In this document: positions 44,284-53,200 of the stretch, in pieces
Numbering within the stretch: position 1 is the stretch's first letter
Layout: the number at the start of each line of letters is the position of its first letter
DNA from: Variovorax davisae
GTDB lineage: Bacteria > Pseudomonadota > Gammaproteobacteria > Burkholderiales > Burkholderiaceae_C
DNA: 64,000 bases
Assembly (NCBI RefSeq): GCF_030316845.1
Contig: NZ_JASZYS010000003.1
Location: 62,001 to 126,000, forward strand
Direction of reading: 5' to 3'
Position numbers and translations under genes: made by a program
The notes under the pieces: generated by a model
Told to the model about the DNA's origin: nothing
Seen by the model: only the letters and a program-made list of their open reading frames with translations
The model's database searches: none

Positions 44284-47204
44284 TAGATCTTCTTGGGGCG
44301 CAGCAACTCCAGACCTTTGGCCCAATCCAGTGGAGTGGTTCCGGGTATGCACTGCGGGTTGTTCAGGCAGTCTTTCAGGACATAGTGGATCGGATCGACC
44401 ACCCACTCCATGCATATGCCCCGCCCGTTTCCAAGGTTGTCAATGCACGAGTGAGTGCAGAGTGCCTGCCAGTACGAGTCCGCCTCGTTGGCCAGGCGCC
44501 AACCTCTGTCGTACGCCGCCTGAGCGAAATACCGCGTGAACGGCCACTGCGCATCCGGAAACTGGAGCTTTTCGTCGAACTGCGCCAAGAGCAATTTGAG
44601 TTCGTCGCGCGTACGCAAACCATCGAAGTCGAACACCTTCACGAAGATGCGTCCCGCTACCCCCTGCGAGCCTGCCCCATCCTGGATGAGTTTGGACTTG
44701 TGGCGCAGCTCCTCGCTGCCGAAAGAGAAGACGCACATCCCGAAGTTGTTCATCTCGAGGCGGTTCCACAGAATGGAGAGTGCCTCCCATTGGTGCACGC
44801 CGAGTCTTTGAGCCTCGTCCAGCAGGACGACGCAGTGGGCCGCGCCACTGTCGCGACACATCGACATCAGGCAGTTGGCCAAGGCGTGGCAGTCCTGGGT
44901 GCGACGCCGCAGGGAACTGCCCCTGGCAAGCTGTTCCATGAACTGGGTGAACAGGCGCTCATAGCGGTCCGTAGGGGTCTGCGTTTCGGAACTGAAGTCC
45001 ACGAACAGAAGGTCCGGGAATGCTTGGCGCAGTGCAGCCGAGATGGCACGCAGCGCTGTCGACTTCCCTGCCCGCGACGAGCCGGCGAAAGCGAGGCCGC
45101 TTTTGCCGAGTTCGACCCAGGTGAAGATGAGCTTCCTGGCGACTTCAAGCATGGTGGTCGAGAGCAGATACCCGTTGCGCCGGGCGATCGGGTGTTTGGC
45201 CTGGTGGGCCTGACGGTACACAAGTTCCTCGATCATTTCAGACTCTCCTGCGCCGCCAGCCGGGTGCTGGTCCAAAGATCGGTCGTCCGGAGCGTGTGCG
45301 GGTGCGACGGGTGCCGCGGGCGCGCTCGAAATCGGCCCGATCGGGGCGCCGCCCCTCAGGGTGGCAAGGACCTTGTTGGAGCCCCGAACGACCTTGCCTG
45401 GGTTTCTGTTGGCATGGGTGCGCATCTGCTCCACCTTGTGCGCCTTGAAGACCTCGATCGGGTCGTCCGAGCCCGCGTACTGAATGGCCCGTTGCTTGTG
45501 AAGGCGAACGACTTCCTGCCGCGTCGCCCGATCGTGAAAGCTGTGCGACCCGTGTCCTGTGACATTGACGGGGCCGAAGCTCGAGCCATCGGGGTACCTG
45601 ATCTGAATGAGGCGATGATCCCTCTGAAGCAGGGCGATCATCGGGGTGCCGATGAGATGCCAAGCACAATGGAGCATGTCGCTCGTGTACTTGGCATGAT
45701 CCAGTTCGATGTACGGAGGAACGCCCTTCTTTTCGCTGCCGCGGATCGTGACCTTGCAGATGCCGACCGGCAAAGGGAGGTGTTCTGCCAATGTCGGCAG
45801 GTAGCCAGGAATGGCGCTTCCTTCGGCGTGGCGCCCCGCCCACTCACGATGCAGGGCTTCGAGTGGCGTCGCGCCGTACAACTCCCTTCGCGCGGCGCCG
45901 TTGAAGTTGGCGACGATGACCTCGACCAGCTCGGACAGTTCCTCGAACGAGACGTTCCACTTCACGGCATTGCCGGCCGGGTCGTGGACGTGGCGATCCG
46001 CCGGACCGCTGCCGGTGGTCGATGGGAGTCGCGATAGTTCCTTCTGAAGTGCGGCGAAGACCTGTTCTACCGCGTACCTGGTAAGCCAGCGTCTGATCTT
46101 CCCAAACTCGATCGCCGCGCCGAGCAATTCCCGCAGGTAGACGAGGACCGCATCGGCGTAGTGCGTCAGATCGTTGTCCAGCCTGATCAGGGCAATACGC
46201 AAACCCTCGAGAAAGCCAGGGATGACCCCGTTGGGCAGTCCCGCCCCCTCCTTGTAGGCGAGCTTAGGAAGCGCCTTGAACTCCCTCGGGCTCCATGGCG
46301 TCAATAGGTTGTTGAACGTTTCGAGGAAATCGGCCGATGACACGCGGGAACGATGGGAGAGGTGATATGCAAGGATGCATTTCGGGTGCTGCGAGACCAG
46401 CACGCAGAGCGACATGCGCTCCATGGGAAGGACAAATTGCTGGCCTTCGTGCTCGAACGTGACCGTGCCGATGGCCGGGAGTTGTTGCTCGTCGTAGCAG
46501 GCAATGTCGCAGGGCAAGAGCGGTTGAAGCCAGCCGGTCTTGCCACTGCCGCCATCCAAACCATCATTCGCGTCCTGTCCAAAGATTCCCTGGCGCGCAG
46601 CACCGGTGCCTCTGTCTCGGATTCCGTCCAAAACGTAGTTGCGCATGGCCTCGTAGGCGCACGTGGCTGTGCAAAGGGGATACTGCGTCGGCCCCACCCC
46701 CTCGTTGCGCAGCACAGCCAAGAACGCTCGGTGCAGCGCAGCCCGATTGAGGGCGATGGATTCGGGCTCCTTCCCCTCCTCCTTTGCGATCGCCTTGTCG
46801 AGAACTGCCCTGGCGGACGGATAGGCCTTGAGAAGCTGGGTGAAGCTGCCTGCGGCACCGGCGCCATCGCTGATTGTTTCCCTGTTCGACGGCTGCTCGC
46901 GTTCGTAGTTCTTGATTCGGGTTCCCGAGATCAGCGCGCGAAACCCCCAGACGCGTCCATCGGCGTGCGGAAGGAAAAAGCGTTCCTCGTGATAGCTGAG
47001 TCGCTGTCGGCTGACCCCATGAAGACGCAACACCTCCCTTGGCGGCATGCCGCCCCAGTAGGCCTCCAGGGCGCATCGAAGCTTGTCGTACTGCGCCCTC
47101 TTGCCGGGCGTCAGAAGTTCAGTGTCCGGCAGCGGCGCATGAGGCAGGTCCAGCTCTTCGAGGCGGATCGCCCGGCTTGCGGTATGTCTCACGATTCGCT
47201 CCAC
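44280..47204 (-). CDS. tnsBC: TnsB-TnsC fusion: DDE transposase joined to AAA+ transposition regulator
   Basis: This is a single 974-aa reading. Residues 1-620 form a TnsB/TniA-type transposase: catalytic candidates are Asp in PCDIACYDEQ (about 233-240), Asp in RLDNDLTHYAD (about 340), and Glu in YAVEQVFAALQ (about 37 residues later), a DD(36)E spacing, followed by a Mu-type C-terminal part. A Pro/Ala-rich linker (about 618-650) follows. Residues 657-974 form a TnsC/TniB AAA+ ATPase: Walker A GSSRAGKSTA (about 707-716) and Walker B CVVLLDEAQR (about 789-798). Normally tnsB and tnsC are separate. An AGGAGAG ribosome site stands before an in-frame ATG at residue 657, so free TnsC could also be made. 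It overlaps tnsA by 16 bp. Confidence 0.9.
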   Translation of the reverse strand: MERIVRHTASRAIRLEELDLPHAPLPDTELLTPGKRAQYDKLRCALEAYWGGMPPREVLRLHGVSRQRLSYHEERFFLPHADGRVWGFRALISGTRIKNYEREQPSNRETISDGAGAAGSFTQLLKAYPSARAVLDKAIAKEEGKEPESIALNRAALHRAFLAVLRNEGVGPTQYPLCTATCAYEAMRNYVLDGIRDRGTGAARQGIFGQDANDGLDGGSGKTGWLQPLLPCDIACYDEQQLPAIGTVTFEHEGQQFVLPMERMSLCVLVSQHPKCILAYHLSHRSRVSSADFLETFNNLLTPWSPREFKALPKLAYKEGAGLPNGVIPGFLEGLRIALIRLDNDLTHYADAVLVYLRELLGAAIEFGKIRRWLTRYAVEQVFAALQKELSRLPSTTGSGPADRHVHDPAGNAVKWNVSFEELSELVEVIVANFNGAARRELYGATPLEALHREWAGRHAEGSAIPGYLPTLAEHLPLPVGICKVTIRGSEKKGVPPYIELDHAKYTSDMLHCAWHLIGTPMIALLQRDHRLIQIRYPDGSSFGPVNVTGHGSHSFHDRATRQEVVRLHKQRAIQYAGSDDPIEVFKAHKVEQMRTHANRNPGKVVRGSNKVLATLRGGAPIGPISSAPAAPVAPAHAPDDRSLDQHPAGGAGESEMIEELVYRQAHQAKHPIARRNGYLLSTTMLEVARKLIFTWVELGKSGLAFAGSSRAGKSTALRAISAALRQAFPDLLFVDFSSETQTPTDRYERLFTQFMEQLARGSSLRRRTQDCHALANCLMSMCRDSGAAHCVVLLDEAQRLGVHQWEALSILWNRLEMNNFGMCVFSFGSEELRHKSKLIQDGAGSQGVAGRIFVKVFDFDGLRTRDELKLLLAQFDEKLQFPDAQWPFTRYFAQAAYDRGWRLANEADSYWQALCTHSCIDNLGNGRGICMEWVVDPIHYVLKDCLNNPQCIPGTTPLDWAKGLELLRPKKIY
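45234..45249 (-). promoter_or_regulatory. Internal ribosome-binding site and ATG inside tnsBC
   Basis: Read on the minus strand, AGGAGAG (45249-45243) is followed six bases later by an in-frame ATG (45236) exactly where the TnsC homology begins. This could permit separate TnsC synthesis from the fused gene, or mark the former start of an independent tnsC. Confidence 0.5.
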
Positions 47205-47902
47205 GGGATGACCGGCGTGGACAGGCCAAACGCCCTTTTGGTGATCTCAACGGTGAGCGACCGCCGCAGGTGGCCACGCATCAGTGCGACGAAAGCATGG
47301 GCCCGTGGCGTGTGGACGGCGGCATAGACATCGCGGACGGTCGTGCCATCGCGGGCGATCACCAGCCTGGAGATCTCCTCGCGCAGCGCGTCGACCTCGA
47401 GGGAGCGAAACTGAAGCAGGAGCGGGTTGACGCTGAGCCAATTCATCAGCATCACCTGCTCCCGCGCGGCGTCGTCCTGCGTGTACCACCTCCAGGAGAA
47501 GCCGACGGACTTCGCGTGGCTTTCCTGGGTCTCCATTCGTCCTTGGTCGCAAGGGTCGTTTCGCACTGCAGCTTGATGCCTGACCGCCCACAGCTCAGGG
47601 GGAGCCCCGCGGCGCTGAAGGCGCATGTCCGGCCTGGAGCCTATGAAGCCCGCCGACGACAACTCGGACCAGATCAGATCGGGGTCGCAGCTGTACGAGA
47701 GGATGTCCTGGGAGGCCTCGGCGTGCAGCATGGCCGCGAGCTCGAGCGAACTCCTTGCCACCCAATCCCTATCCACCTTTGCGCCGTAGAAGTAGCAGAG
47801 GTTACCGGGCCGTTTTCCCCGCTTCTGTACCTCGGCGCGAACAGAACTTGAAGCCTTGAGCGGGGAGCGTCCGCGAGCGGATTTGATGGTCGTTGCATCC
47901 AT
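47189..47902 (-). CDS. tnsA: TnsA-like transposase endonuclease subunit
   Basis: This 237-aa protein matches the TnsA endonuclease: RDWVARSSLELAAMLHAE contains the first acidic residue, and GFIGSRPDMRL the second (PD). The position of the EVK motif reads LWAVRHQ, so the usual lysine is not evident. A C-terminal helical part follows, as in TnsA, which contacts TnsC. TnsA makes the 5' strand cuts during cut-and-paste transposition, with TnsB cutting the 3' strands. The ATG at 47902 is preferred over an open extension to 48025. It is the first gene of tnsA-tnsBC-tniQ and lies about 550 bp inside the right end. Confidence 0.82.
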   Translation of the reverse strand: MDATTIKSARGRSPLKASSSVRAEVQKRGKRPGNLCYFYGAKVDRDWVARSSLELAAMLHAEASQDILSYSCDPDLIWSELSSAGFIGSRPDMRLQRRGAPPELWAVRHQAAVRNDPCDQGRMETQESHAKSVGFSWRWYTQDDAAREQVMLMNWLSVNPLLLQFRSLEVDALREEISRLVIARDGTTVRDVYAAVHTPRAHAFVALMRGHLRRSLTVEITKRAFGLSTPVIPWSES

Positions 47903-48427
47903 AGCGCATTCACGACCATGCTCACGTCGTTGAGAAAACTGGAAAAAGGCTTCCCTCTGCGCTATATTTACAGCGCATTCCGAACCAGGAAAGCTTCTGA
48001 GGCAAAAAGGGGCAGCTCGCCGCAATCGAGCTGCCCCTCTCAGTTTTCGTCTACGTCAGCATGACCGAGCCTTTCGAAAAAAATAAAAATAGGCGACGCC
48101 CCACGATTTGGCAAGTCTTGTTCGTTCTCGGCAACGCGACTCCCTGCTCGGTCAGCGCATGGCTTCCAACCCATGTGGATCGCTCACTCGGCCTGTGGTC
48201 TCTACGTCATCCCGCAGTGGTGCCGTCATCGCTACGATCGATCCATGGGCGCAGTCTGACCTCTTCGACGAGCATGCGGTTAGCTGCTCGGTGTTTGCCG
48301 AAGAAACTACCTTCAACTCTAAGTTTGACAAAGAAATTGCCTCGACTGCTACCAGGAAATCTCTTTGGCTCCCGCTTCCGAGCGCACCGATTTCCCTGGG
48401 GGGGAAATTCCACGGGCCGACGCTGAA
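47903..48427. promoter_or_regulatory. Right-end region of the Tn7-like element
   Basis: No supported gene lies between tnsA and the right terminal repeat. The region holds a strong terminator hairpin (48008-48038), A+T-rich sequence near 48075-48095 that could carry the tnsA promoter, and two internal repeats, GTTTGACAAAGAAATTGC at 48323-48340 and GTTTGCCGAAGAAACTAC at 48293-48310, that resemble the terminal repeat and may be TnsB-binding sites. Confidence 0.6.
48008..48038 (-). terminator. Rho-independent terminator upstream of tnsA
   Basis: A perfect 12-bp stem (AGGGGCAGCTCG with its complement) with a 7-base loop is followed on the minus strand by a run of five T. It would stop leftward transcripts entering from the right end before tnsA, or act as a leader attenuator. 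Confidence 0.75.
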
Positions 48428-48452
48428 TGTCAAACGAATAACTAGAACTACA
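48428..48452 (-). repeat. Right terminal inverted repeat of the Tn7-like element
   Basis: On the minus strand it reads TGTAGTTCTAG then TTATTCGTTTGACA, matching the left repeat at 35287 in 22 of 25 positions. It begins with TGT, the usual end of Tn7-like elements. Integrase coding starts 48 bp outside it. Confidence 0.72.
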
Positions 48453-48499
48453 TTGTGGAGCGCCGTCGTCCGTGAAGCCAATGCCGCTGGAGCTCGCCC

Positions 48500-49624
48500 A
48501 TGAAATCTGCTGAAAAAGTGCCGCCGTCTGAGGTGCCCAAGGTCTCCAAGGCCCTGGTGCCGTTGCAACGCGACCACGCGCTGCTCGATCCCGGCCAGCT
48601 GTCGGACATGGCCGAGGAAGCCGCGCACGACCTGATGGCCGAGGGCGAATCGGACAACACCCGTCTGGCGTACCGCGCCGCCATGCGCTACTGGGCCGCC
48701 TGGTTCGGCGCGCGGTATGGGCGGCAGATGGCGCTGCCGGTGGCAGTTCCTGTGGTCGTCCAGTTCATCGTCGACCATGCGCAGCGCTCGACCAAGGCGG
48801 GTCTCGAGCACCAGCTGCCGCCCGAGATCGACCAGGCGCTGGTGGAAGCCGGTTTCAAGGGAAAACTCGGGGCGCCGGCGCTGAACACCCTGATGCACCG
48901 GATCTCGGTGCTCTCGATGGCGCACCACGTTTCGAAGCAGCCCAATCCGTGCGTCGACCCTGCAGTCAAGGCGCTGCTGAGCAAGACCCGAAAGGCCTAC
49001 GCGAAACGCAACGCCCTGCCCCACAAGCAACGTGCGCTGACCAAGGAGCCGCTGGAGGCGGTGCTCGAAACCTGCGACGACTCGCTCAAGGGCAAGCGCG
49101 ATCGCGCCCTCCTCCTCTTCGCCTGGGCCTCGGGCGGGCGCCGGCGCTCGGAAGTCTCAGAGGCTGTGTTCGAGAACCTGCACCGCGGGGATGAAGGCGC
49201 CTATCTGTACACCTTGGCCAGTTCGAAGACGAACCACAACGGGAAGATCCGTCCGGAAGACGTGAAGCCGGTGGTGGGGTCGGCGGCCGAAGCGCTGGAC
49301 GCCTGGCTCAAGGCGAGCTGCATCAGCTCGGGGCCCCTCTTCCGACGGATCCTCAAGAACGGAAAACTCGGCACCGACGGGCTCTCCGGGACCGCGGTGC
49401 GGGACATCGTGAAGGCGCGGTGCGCGCTCGCCGGAGTGGAGGGGGATTTTTCGGCGCACTCGCTACGGTCGGGGTTCGTGACCGAGGCCGGGCGGCAGAA
49501 CATGCCCCTTCAGGACACGATGGCCATGACGGGGCATCGCAGCACGGATACCGTGGCGGGGTACTTCCGAGCGGGTGCCGCCCAAGTGAGCGCGGTGGCA
49601 TGGATGATGGACTCGGGAAAGTGA
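48500..49624 (+). CDS. Tyrosine recombinase/integrase
   Basis: This 374-aa site-specific recombinase has an N-terminal SAM-like core-binding region (about 40-190) and the catalytic domain with Arg in ASGGRRRSEVSE, Lys near TLASSKTNHNGK, HSLR in SAHSLRSGFVTE, His in TGHRSTD and the nucleophile Tyr in VAGYFRAGA. It probably moves the surrounding island. It lies 48 bp outside the right end of the Tn7-like element, and before that insertion it was probably divergent from kfrA. Two small genes and a STAND NTPase follow. Confidence 0.92.
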   Translation: MKSAEKVPPSEVPKVSKALVPLQRDHALLDPGQLSDMAEEAAHDLMAEGESDNTRLAYRAAMRYWAAWFGARYGRQMALPVAVPVVVQFIVDHAQRSTKAGLEHQLPPEIDQALVEAGFKGKLGAPALNTLMHRISVLSMAHHVSKQPNPCVDPAVKALLSKTRKAYAKRNALPHKQRALTKEPLEAVLETCDDSLKGKRDRALLLFAWASGGRRRSEVSEAVFENLHRGDEGAYLYTLASSKTNHNGKIRPEDVKPVVGSAAEALDAWLKASCISSGPLFRRILKNGKLGTDGLSGTAVRDIVKARCALAGVEGDFSAHSLRSGFVTEAGRQNMPLQDTMAMTGHRSTDTVAGYFRAGAAQVSAVAWMMDSGK

Positions 49625-49734
49625 GTGCCTGGGCCATGGATGGATGATTTTGCGCCTGGGTGGCGAGGCCCCAATGAGTTACTGCCAGCGCATCGTAGAA
49701 CCTCGGCGCAACGCGCGGCGAAGCCGGATCTCAA

Positions 49735-49980
49735 GTGAGCAGCCGAGTGCCGTCATTGCGAACCGCCACAAAATGCACCGAAACCGAGGTCACCCCGATT
49801 TGCCCGCTGGAAGGGATGCGCCTCGATCCGCCAGAGCGTGCTGCGATGACCTGGCAGGACTGGCGGCAGCAGTTCATGGATCGGTTTGATGAGATCGCGT
49901 TTGCGCGGGGGCTAGAGACTGAAGGCCTAGGGCTCACAGTTCGACTGCCCGTCACCAAGCCAATTGGAGGAACCGCGTGA
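49735..49980 (+). CDS. Small hypothetical protein next to the excisionase-like gene
   Basis: This 81-aa reading with a GTG start ends in MTWQDWRQQFMDRFDEIAFARG and a short tail; it overlaps the following gene by 4 bp (GTGA), which supports real translation of at least its C-terminal part. A start at a later in-frame ATG is possible. No family is recognised. Confidence 0.5.
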   Translation: MSSRVPSLRTATKCTETEVTPICPLEGMRLDPPERAAMTWQDWRQQFMDRFDEIAFARGLETEGLGLTVRLPVTKPIGGTA

Positions 49981-50225
49981 GGGAAATTCTGACCAAAGAC
50001 GAGGTTGCGAGCCTTCTCGACTGCGAAGCCACGACCGTGGAAGAAGAAGCCCGGCGGCGCGAGTTGCCTGGGCTGAAGATCGGGCGCAGTTGGGTCTTCC
50101 CTCGTGAGGCATTGATGATGCGATTAAACGAAATCGCCCTGCGCCCGCCCGAGCCCTCCAGACTGCAGGTTGCTCAAACGAAACGCATCCTGCGCCGGAG
50201 TCCTCCAATTCTGCCGGAGCTCTAA
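49977..50225 (+). CDS. Excisionase-like helix-turn-helix protein
   Basis: This 82-aa protein has the HTH_17/excisionase pattern: ILTKDEVASLLDCEATTVEE followed by GLKIGRSWVFPREAL, i.e. a winged helix ending in the RxWxFPxxA motif. A strong GGAGGAA site precedes the GTG start. Lying downstream of the tyrosine recombinase in the same direction, it probably directs excision of the element. Confidence 0.8.
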   Translation: MREILTKDEVASLLDCEATTVEEEARRRELPGLKIGRSWVFPREALMMRLNEIALRPPEPSRLQVAQTKRILRRSPPILPEL

Positions 50226-50251
50226 ATCGGCACGGCCCGTCGCAGAGGGGC

Positions 50252-53200
50252 CTATGTTGCCTTCTTGTCCTTCAAGGCCTTCTTATCCAAGCTCTCGAGA
50301 AAACTCGATTTCAAGAATGCCGTCTCGCCAATACCCCCGCCCTTCAGTTTGGCAAACACTGTCCCTAGCAAGCTACGCAGTTCATTAAATCTTGCGCCTT
50401 GCACCTCCTTGAAAAAATACAAGTGAATTAATCTAAAAAATATTAACTCAACCACAAATGAATTGCCGCCAAATTTTTGAAGAATGCTTGCGGTCATACT
50501 TATTGCGTGTTCGTCATCCGCATCCAATGCCAGAAACACCGAAAGCGTCTTTATCAAGGTCTGATCACTTTTCTGCTGCTCTCGCACAAAAAGCTGAAGC
50601 TTCGGCGTGGAAAGACTCTCAGTCATGAACGAGATCATCATTTGTGGAATGATTGCACGCATCAAGTGCTTCATTTGATCCGGAATTGCAAACGATTTTC
50701 CCTCTTCATCGACGAAATTGTCCGTCTTCAGTGCCTCAAGTACAGACACAATTGCCGCCAATGTGACAGTAGACCACAACAAGAGAACAGATCTAAAAGC
50801 ATCTCGCTTAAGCGACACTTCATCCACAAGCTCAGAATTCCTCAATACAACCGAAAATGCCCGCAATGTCTCAATAAGCCTCCCCACATCAGAAGCGTGC
50901 GCACCTCGGCGCTTGCGCGATTCAACGTCATTTATGTGCTTTGGTTCAACCCGGACCAACGGCCCTCCGCCCTGTTCAGAATCGACCGCCTCTCGCTCCT
51001 CAAATATCTGAGCTTCAAGCGCCTTAAGCAACCCGCCATCGATGTCCATTTGTTGCGAAGCAAGGGTATCGATCTGACTTAAAGGATAGATTCCTTCAAA
51101 TTCTGAGAAAGCAGTCTCGCAAACTGCGCGAACCTTTCGCAAAACCGCGACTCTGTCTCGATGGAGGCCGGTGAAAAGATCAAGTTCTGCGACGTAGCGA
51201 TGAATATTTTCCGGAGTTACCGCTGCCTCCCAACGCGCTGCGGACTCTGCAAATTTGTGAGCCAAAAAATATGCCCTGAAGCAATCAAACTTAAAGCCAA
51301 CGCGATCACCTCCGTCGTAAAGAATTCCCTTGCGCATCAACTCGCTAGTAAACCCGCTGCTCGAGACAGTCAAGCCCCGCTTCTTAAAATAGTCGACCGC
51401 AAACTGCTCAAAGTCAATTGCAGCAACCCACTCCGAATCTCTATCATCGAGAAGCGCTGAAAATTCGGCCAAAAAGTGCTGCTGAATCGTGGAGTCAAAT
51501 TCTTTTCTTGATTTCGATTCATGCAATTTCTTAAGCAACCCTTCGATTAGAACTTCAATTGCAGTCGCCTGATTAATTAGGTGCGCGTCCGGGCGTTGCT
51601 CAAGCACCCACAGTAAAACAGATATCAGAAACGGCGTTCTAGGCACTCTGAGTGCAGCAAGCAGCCGTTCAAGAAGAGCCACCCTCGTGTTCAGAGCAGG
51701 ACCGGAAGCACTGAACCATCGCTTGGTCAACTCTCGCGTGTGTTTTCGCTTGAATGAATGAACGTGTATTTTTTGGAAATCGACTCCAAAATTTACAGGT
51801 GCGCTGCTATTTAGCGTGACATAGACCTCTTCGCTCGAGCTAAGCACGTACCTTGGATTAGGGAAGCGGGAGATGAAAGCGGTAACTAGTTTCGCTGTCT
51901 CGTTATCCGAAAGCTTGACATTGTCAATGCAAACAACAGCTTGCCCTTCGCCCATCAAAGTAATTATGTCTTTTCTACGGATTTCTCCGCCACAAAACTC
52001 GACTGCCTGCTCAAGAATGGCCGCATCCGTGAATCTTCGCAGCGCATTCAAATCGATAACGATGCCGATTCTCGCCGCTCCTCTAAAATCGGTAAATCTA
52101 TTAACTGCAATGTGATGCAATAAGGAGGTCTTCCCCGCCTCTCTTTTTCCCAGAAAAATCAACGGGCCGTCAGACTTTGCCAAATCTCGCAGAGTCACAA
52201 AATCAGACTCGGCACGTTCACCGGATGCCTCATCCTCGCTTAATCTGCACAGAGGAGGCTCCACGAAAATTGCCCCGGCAGTTTTGGGAGCGACGTCTGA
52301 GGAACTATACGAAAGCAAAAGCGAATCAGCCCTCTCTTGGACCGCCTGCAAGGCTACGCCTGGTATCAGTATCTTTATGGCATCTCTGCCCCCAGATGGG
52401 CGAAACGATGCACGGCCGTTGGCAGAAAATCTCGGCGACTCATCAAACTCTTGCCTTTGGAAATAGTATTCCCGGGCATCAACCACCCAGACGCCTTCGT
52501 TTGAATCGTAGTTAATTACAGAATAGCCATTGAAATACTCTTCGTTCTGATACAAGCAACCAGTATTGCTAATAAAAATATTCGCTAGATTAGTAGTCAG
52601 ACTCTGCGCGTTGGCATCATGATTATGCCCACACAAAATTGCGTCAAAATTTATCGCAAGCGCTCGCTGAATAGCGGGCCTCTCCTGTGGAAGAAGCCAA
52701 TCGAGCGTGTGATGAACGATTGCAATCTTGATATCTGCTGACCCCACCTCATGGAGTGATTCGAGTATTTGGTGTTCACCAATCAGAAGTTTGCCGTAGT
52801 CATCATGCCCGCCTCCGCGCGTCAGCCAAGCCGAATTTAAGCATGCAAATCCCACCGTAAGCTCGCCGATTTTGAGCATCTTGGTGTAAAAAATCGGGTT
52901 GTCCGCATAGGATTTTTCGTCGAGGCGATTTGCCAGATCACGATAGTCGCGGAGATGAGCCCATAACGATTTGTATTCTGGCTGCCCAGCCCCCTTAACG
53001 ATTTCATTCGCCGCTGCCGGCGTGTTCGCACTAACAAAGATTGGCTCGTGCAGCGGCAACCGTTTCTTTAAATTAACGTCGTGATTGCCAGGACATATCA
53101 AAATTGGCACGGACGAGCCGATTGCAGTTCGAATCGGCGCGAAGAACTGCTTTTCGATCTCTTCAACTTTTTCTGGGCTTGTAGCACCCTTACTGAAAAT

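Larger units (their letters stand above)
35287..48452. mobile_element. Tn7-like transposon (TnsA, TnsB-TnsC fusion, TniQ) with envelope-gene cargo
   Basis: The boundaries are 25-bp inverted repeats at 35287-35311 and 48428-48452 (22 of 25 identical), both beginning TG and containing GTTCTAGT and ATTCGTTTGACA. Additional similar sites lie inside each end in the same inward orientation (35320-35331 at the left; 48323-48340 and 48293-48310 at the right), as expected for TnsB-binding sites. The transposition genes are near the right end with tnsA first, as in Tn7. The flanking 5-mers (CGACA left, TTGTG right) do not match, so no target duplication is visible. The element sits between kfrA and a tyrosine recombinase gene. 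The remaining 8 kb encodes exported proteins. No Cas genes or CRISPR were seen. Confidence 0.72.

Noticed and set aside
35311-48428. Reading the repeats the other way, with TGTCAAACG as the outer end
   Set aside because: That would put the element outside the interval and leave the tns genes outside it; the extra inner sites also point inward only in the chosen reading.
35287-48452. CRISPR-associated transposon
   Set aside because: TnsA, TnsB-TnsC and TniQ are present, but no Cas gene or repeat-spacer array was seen anywhere in the element.
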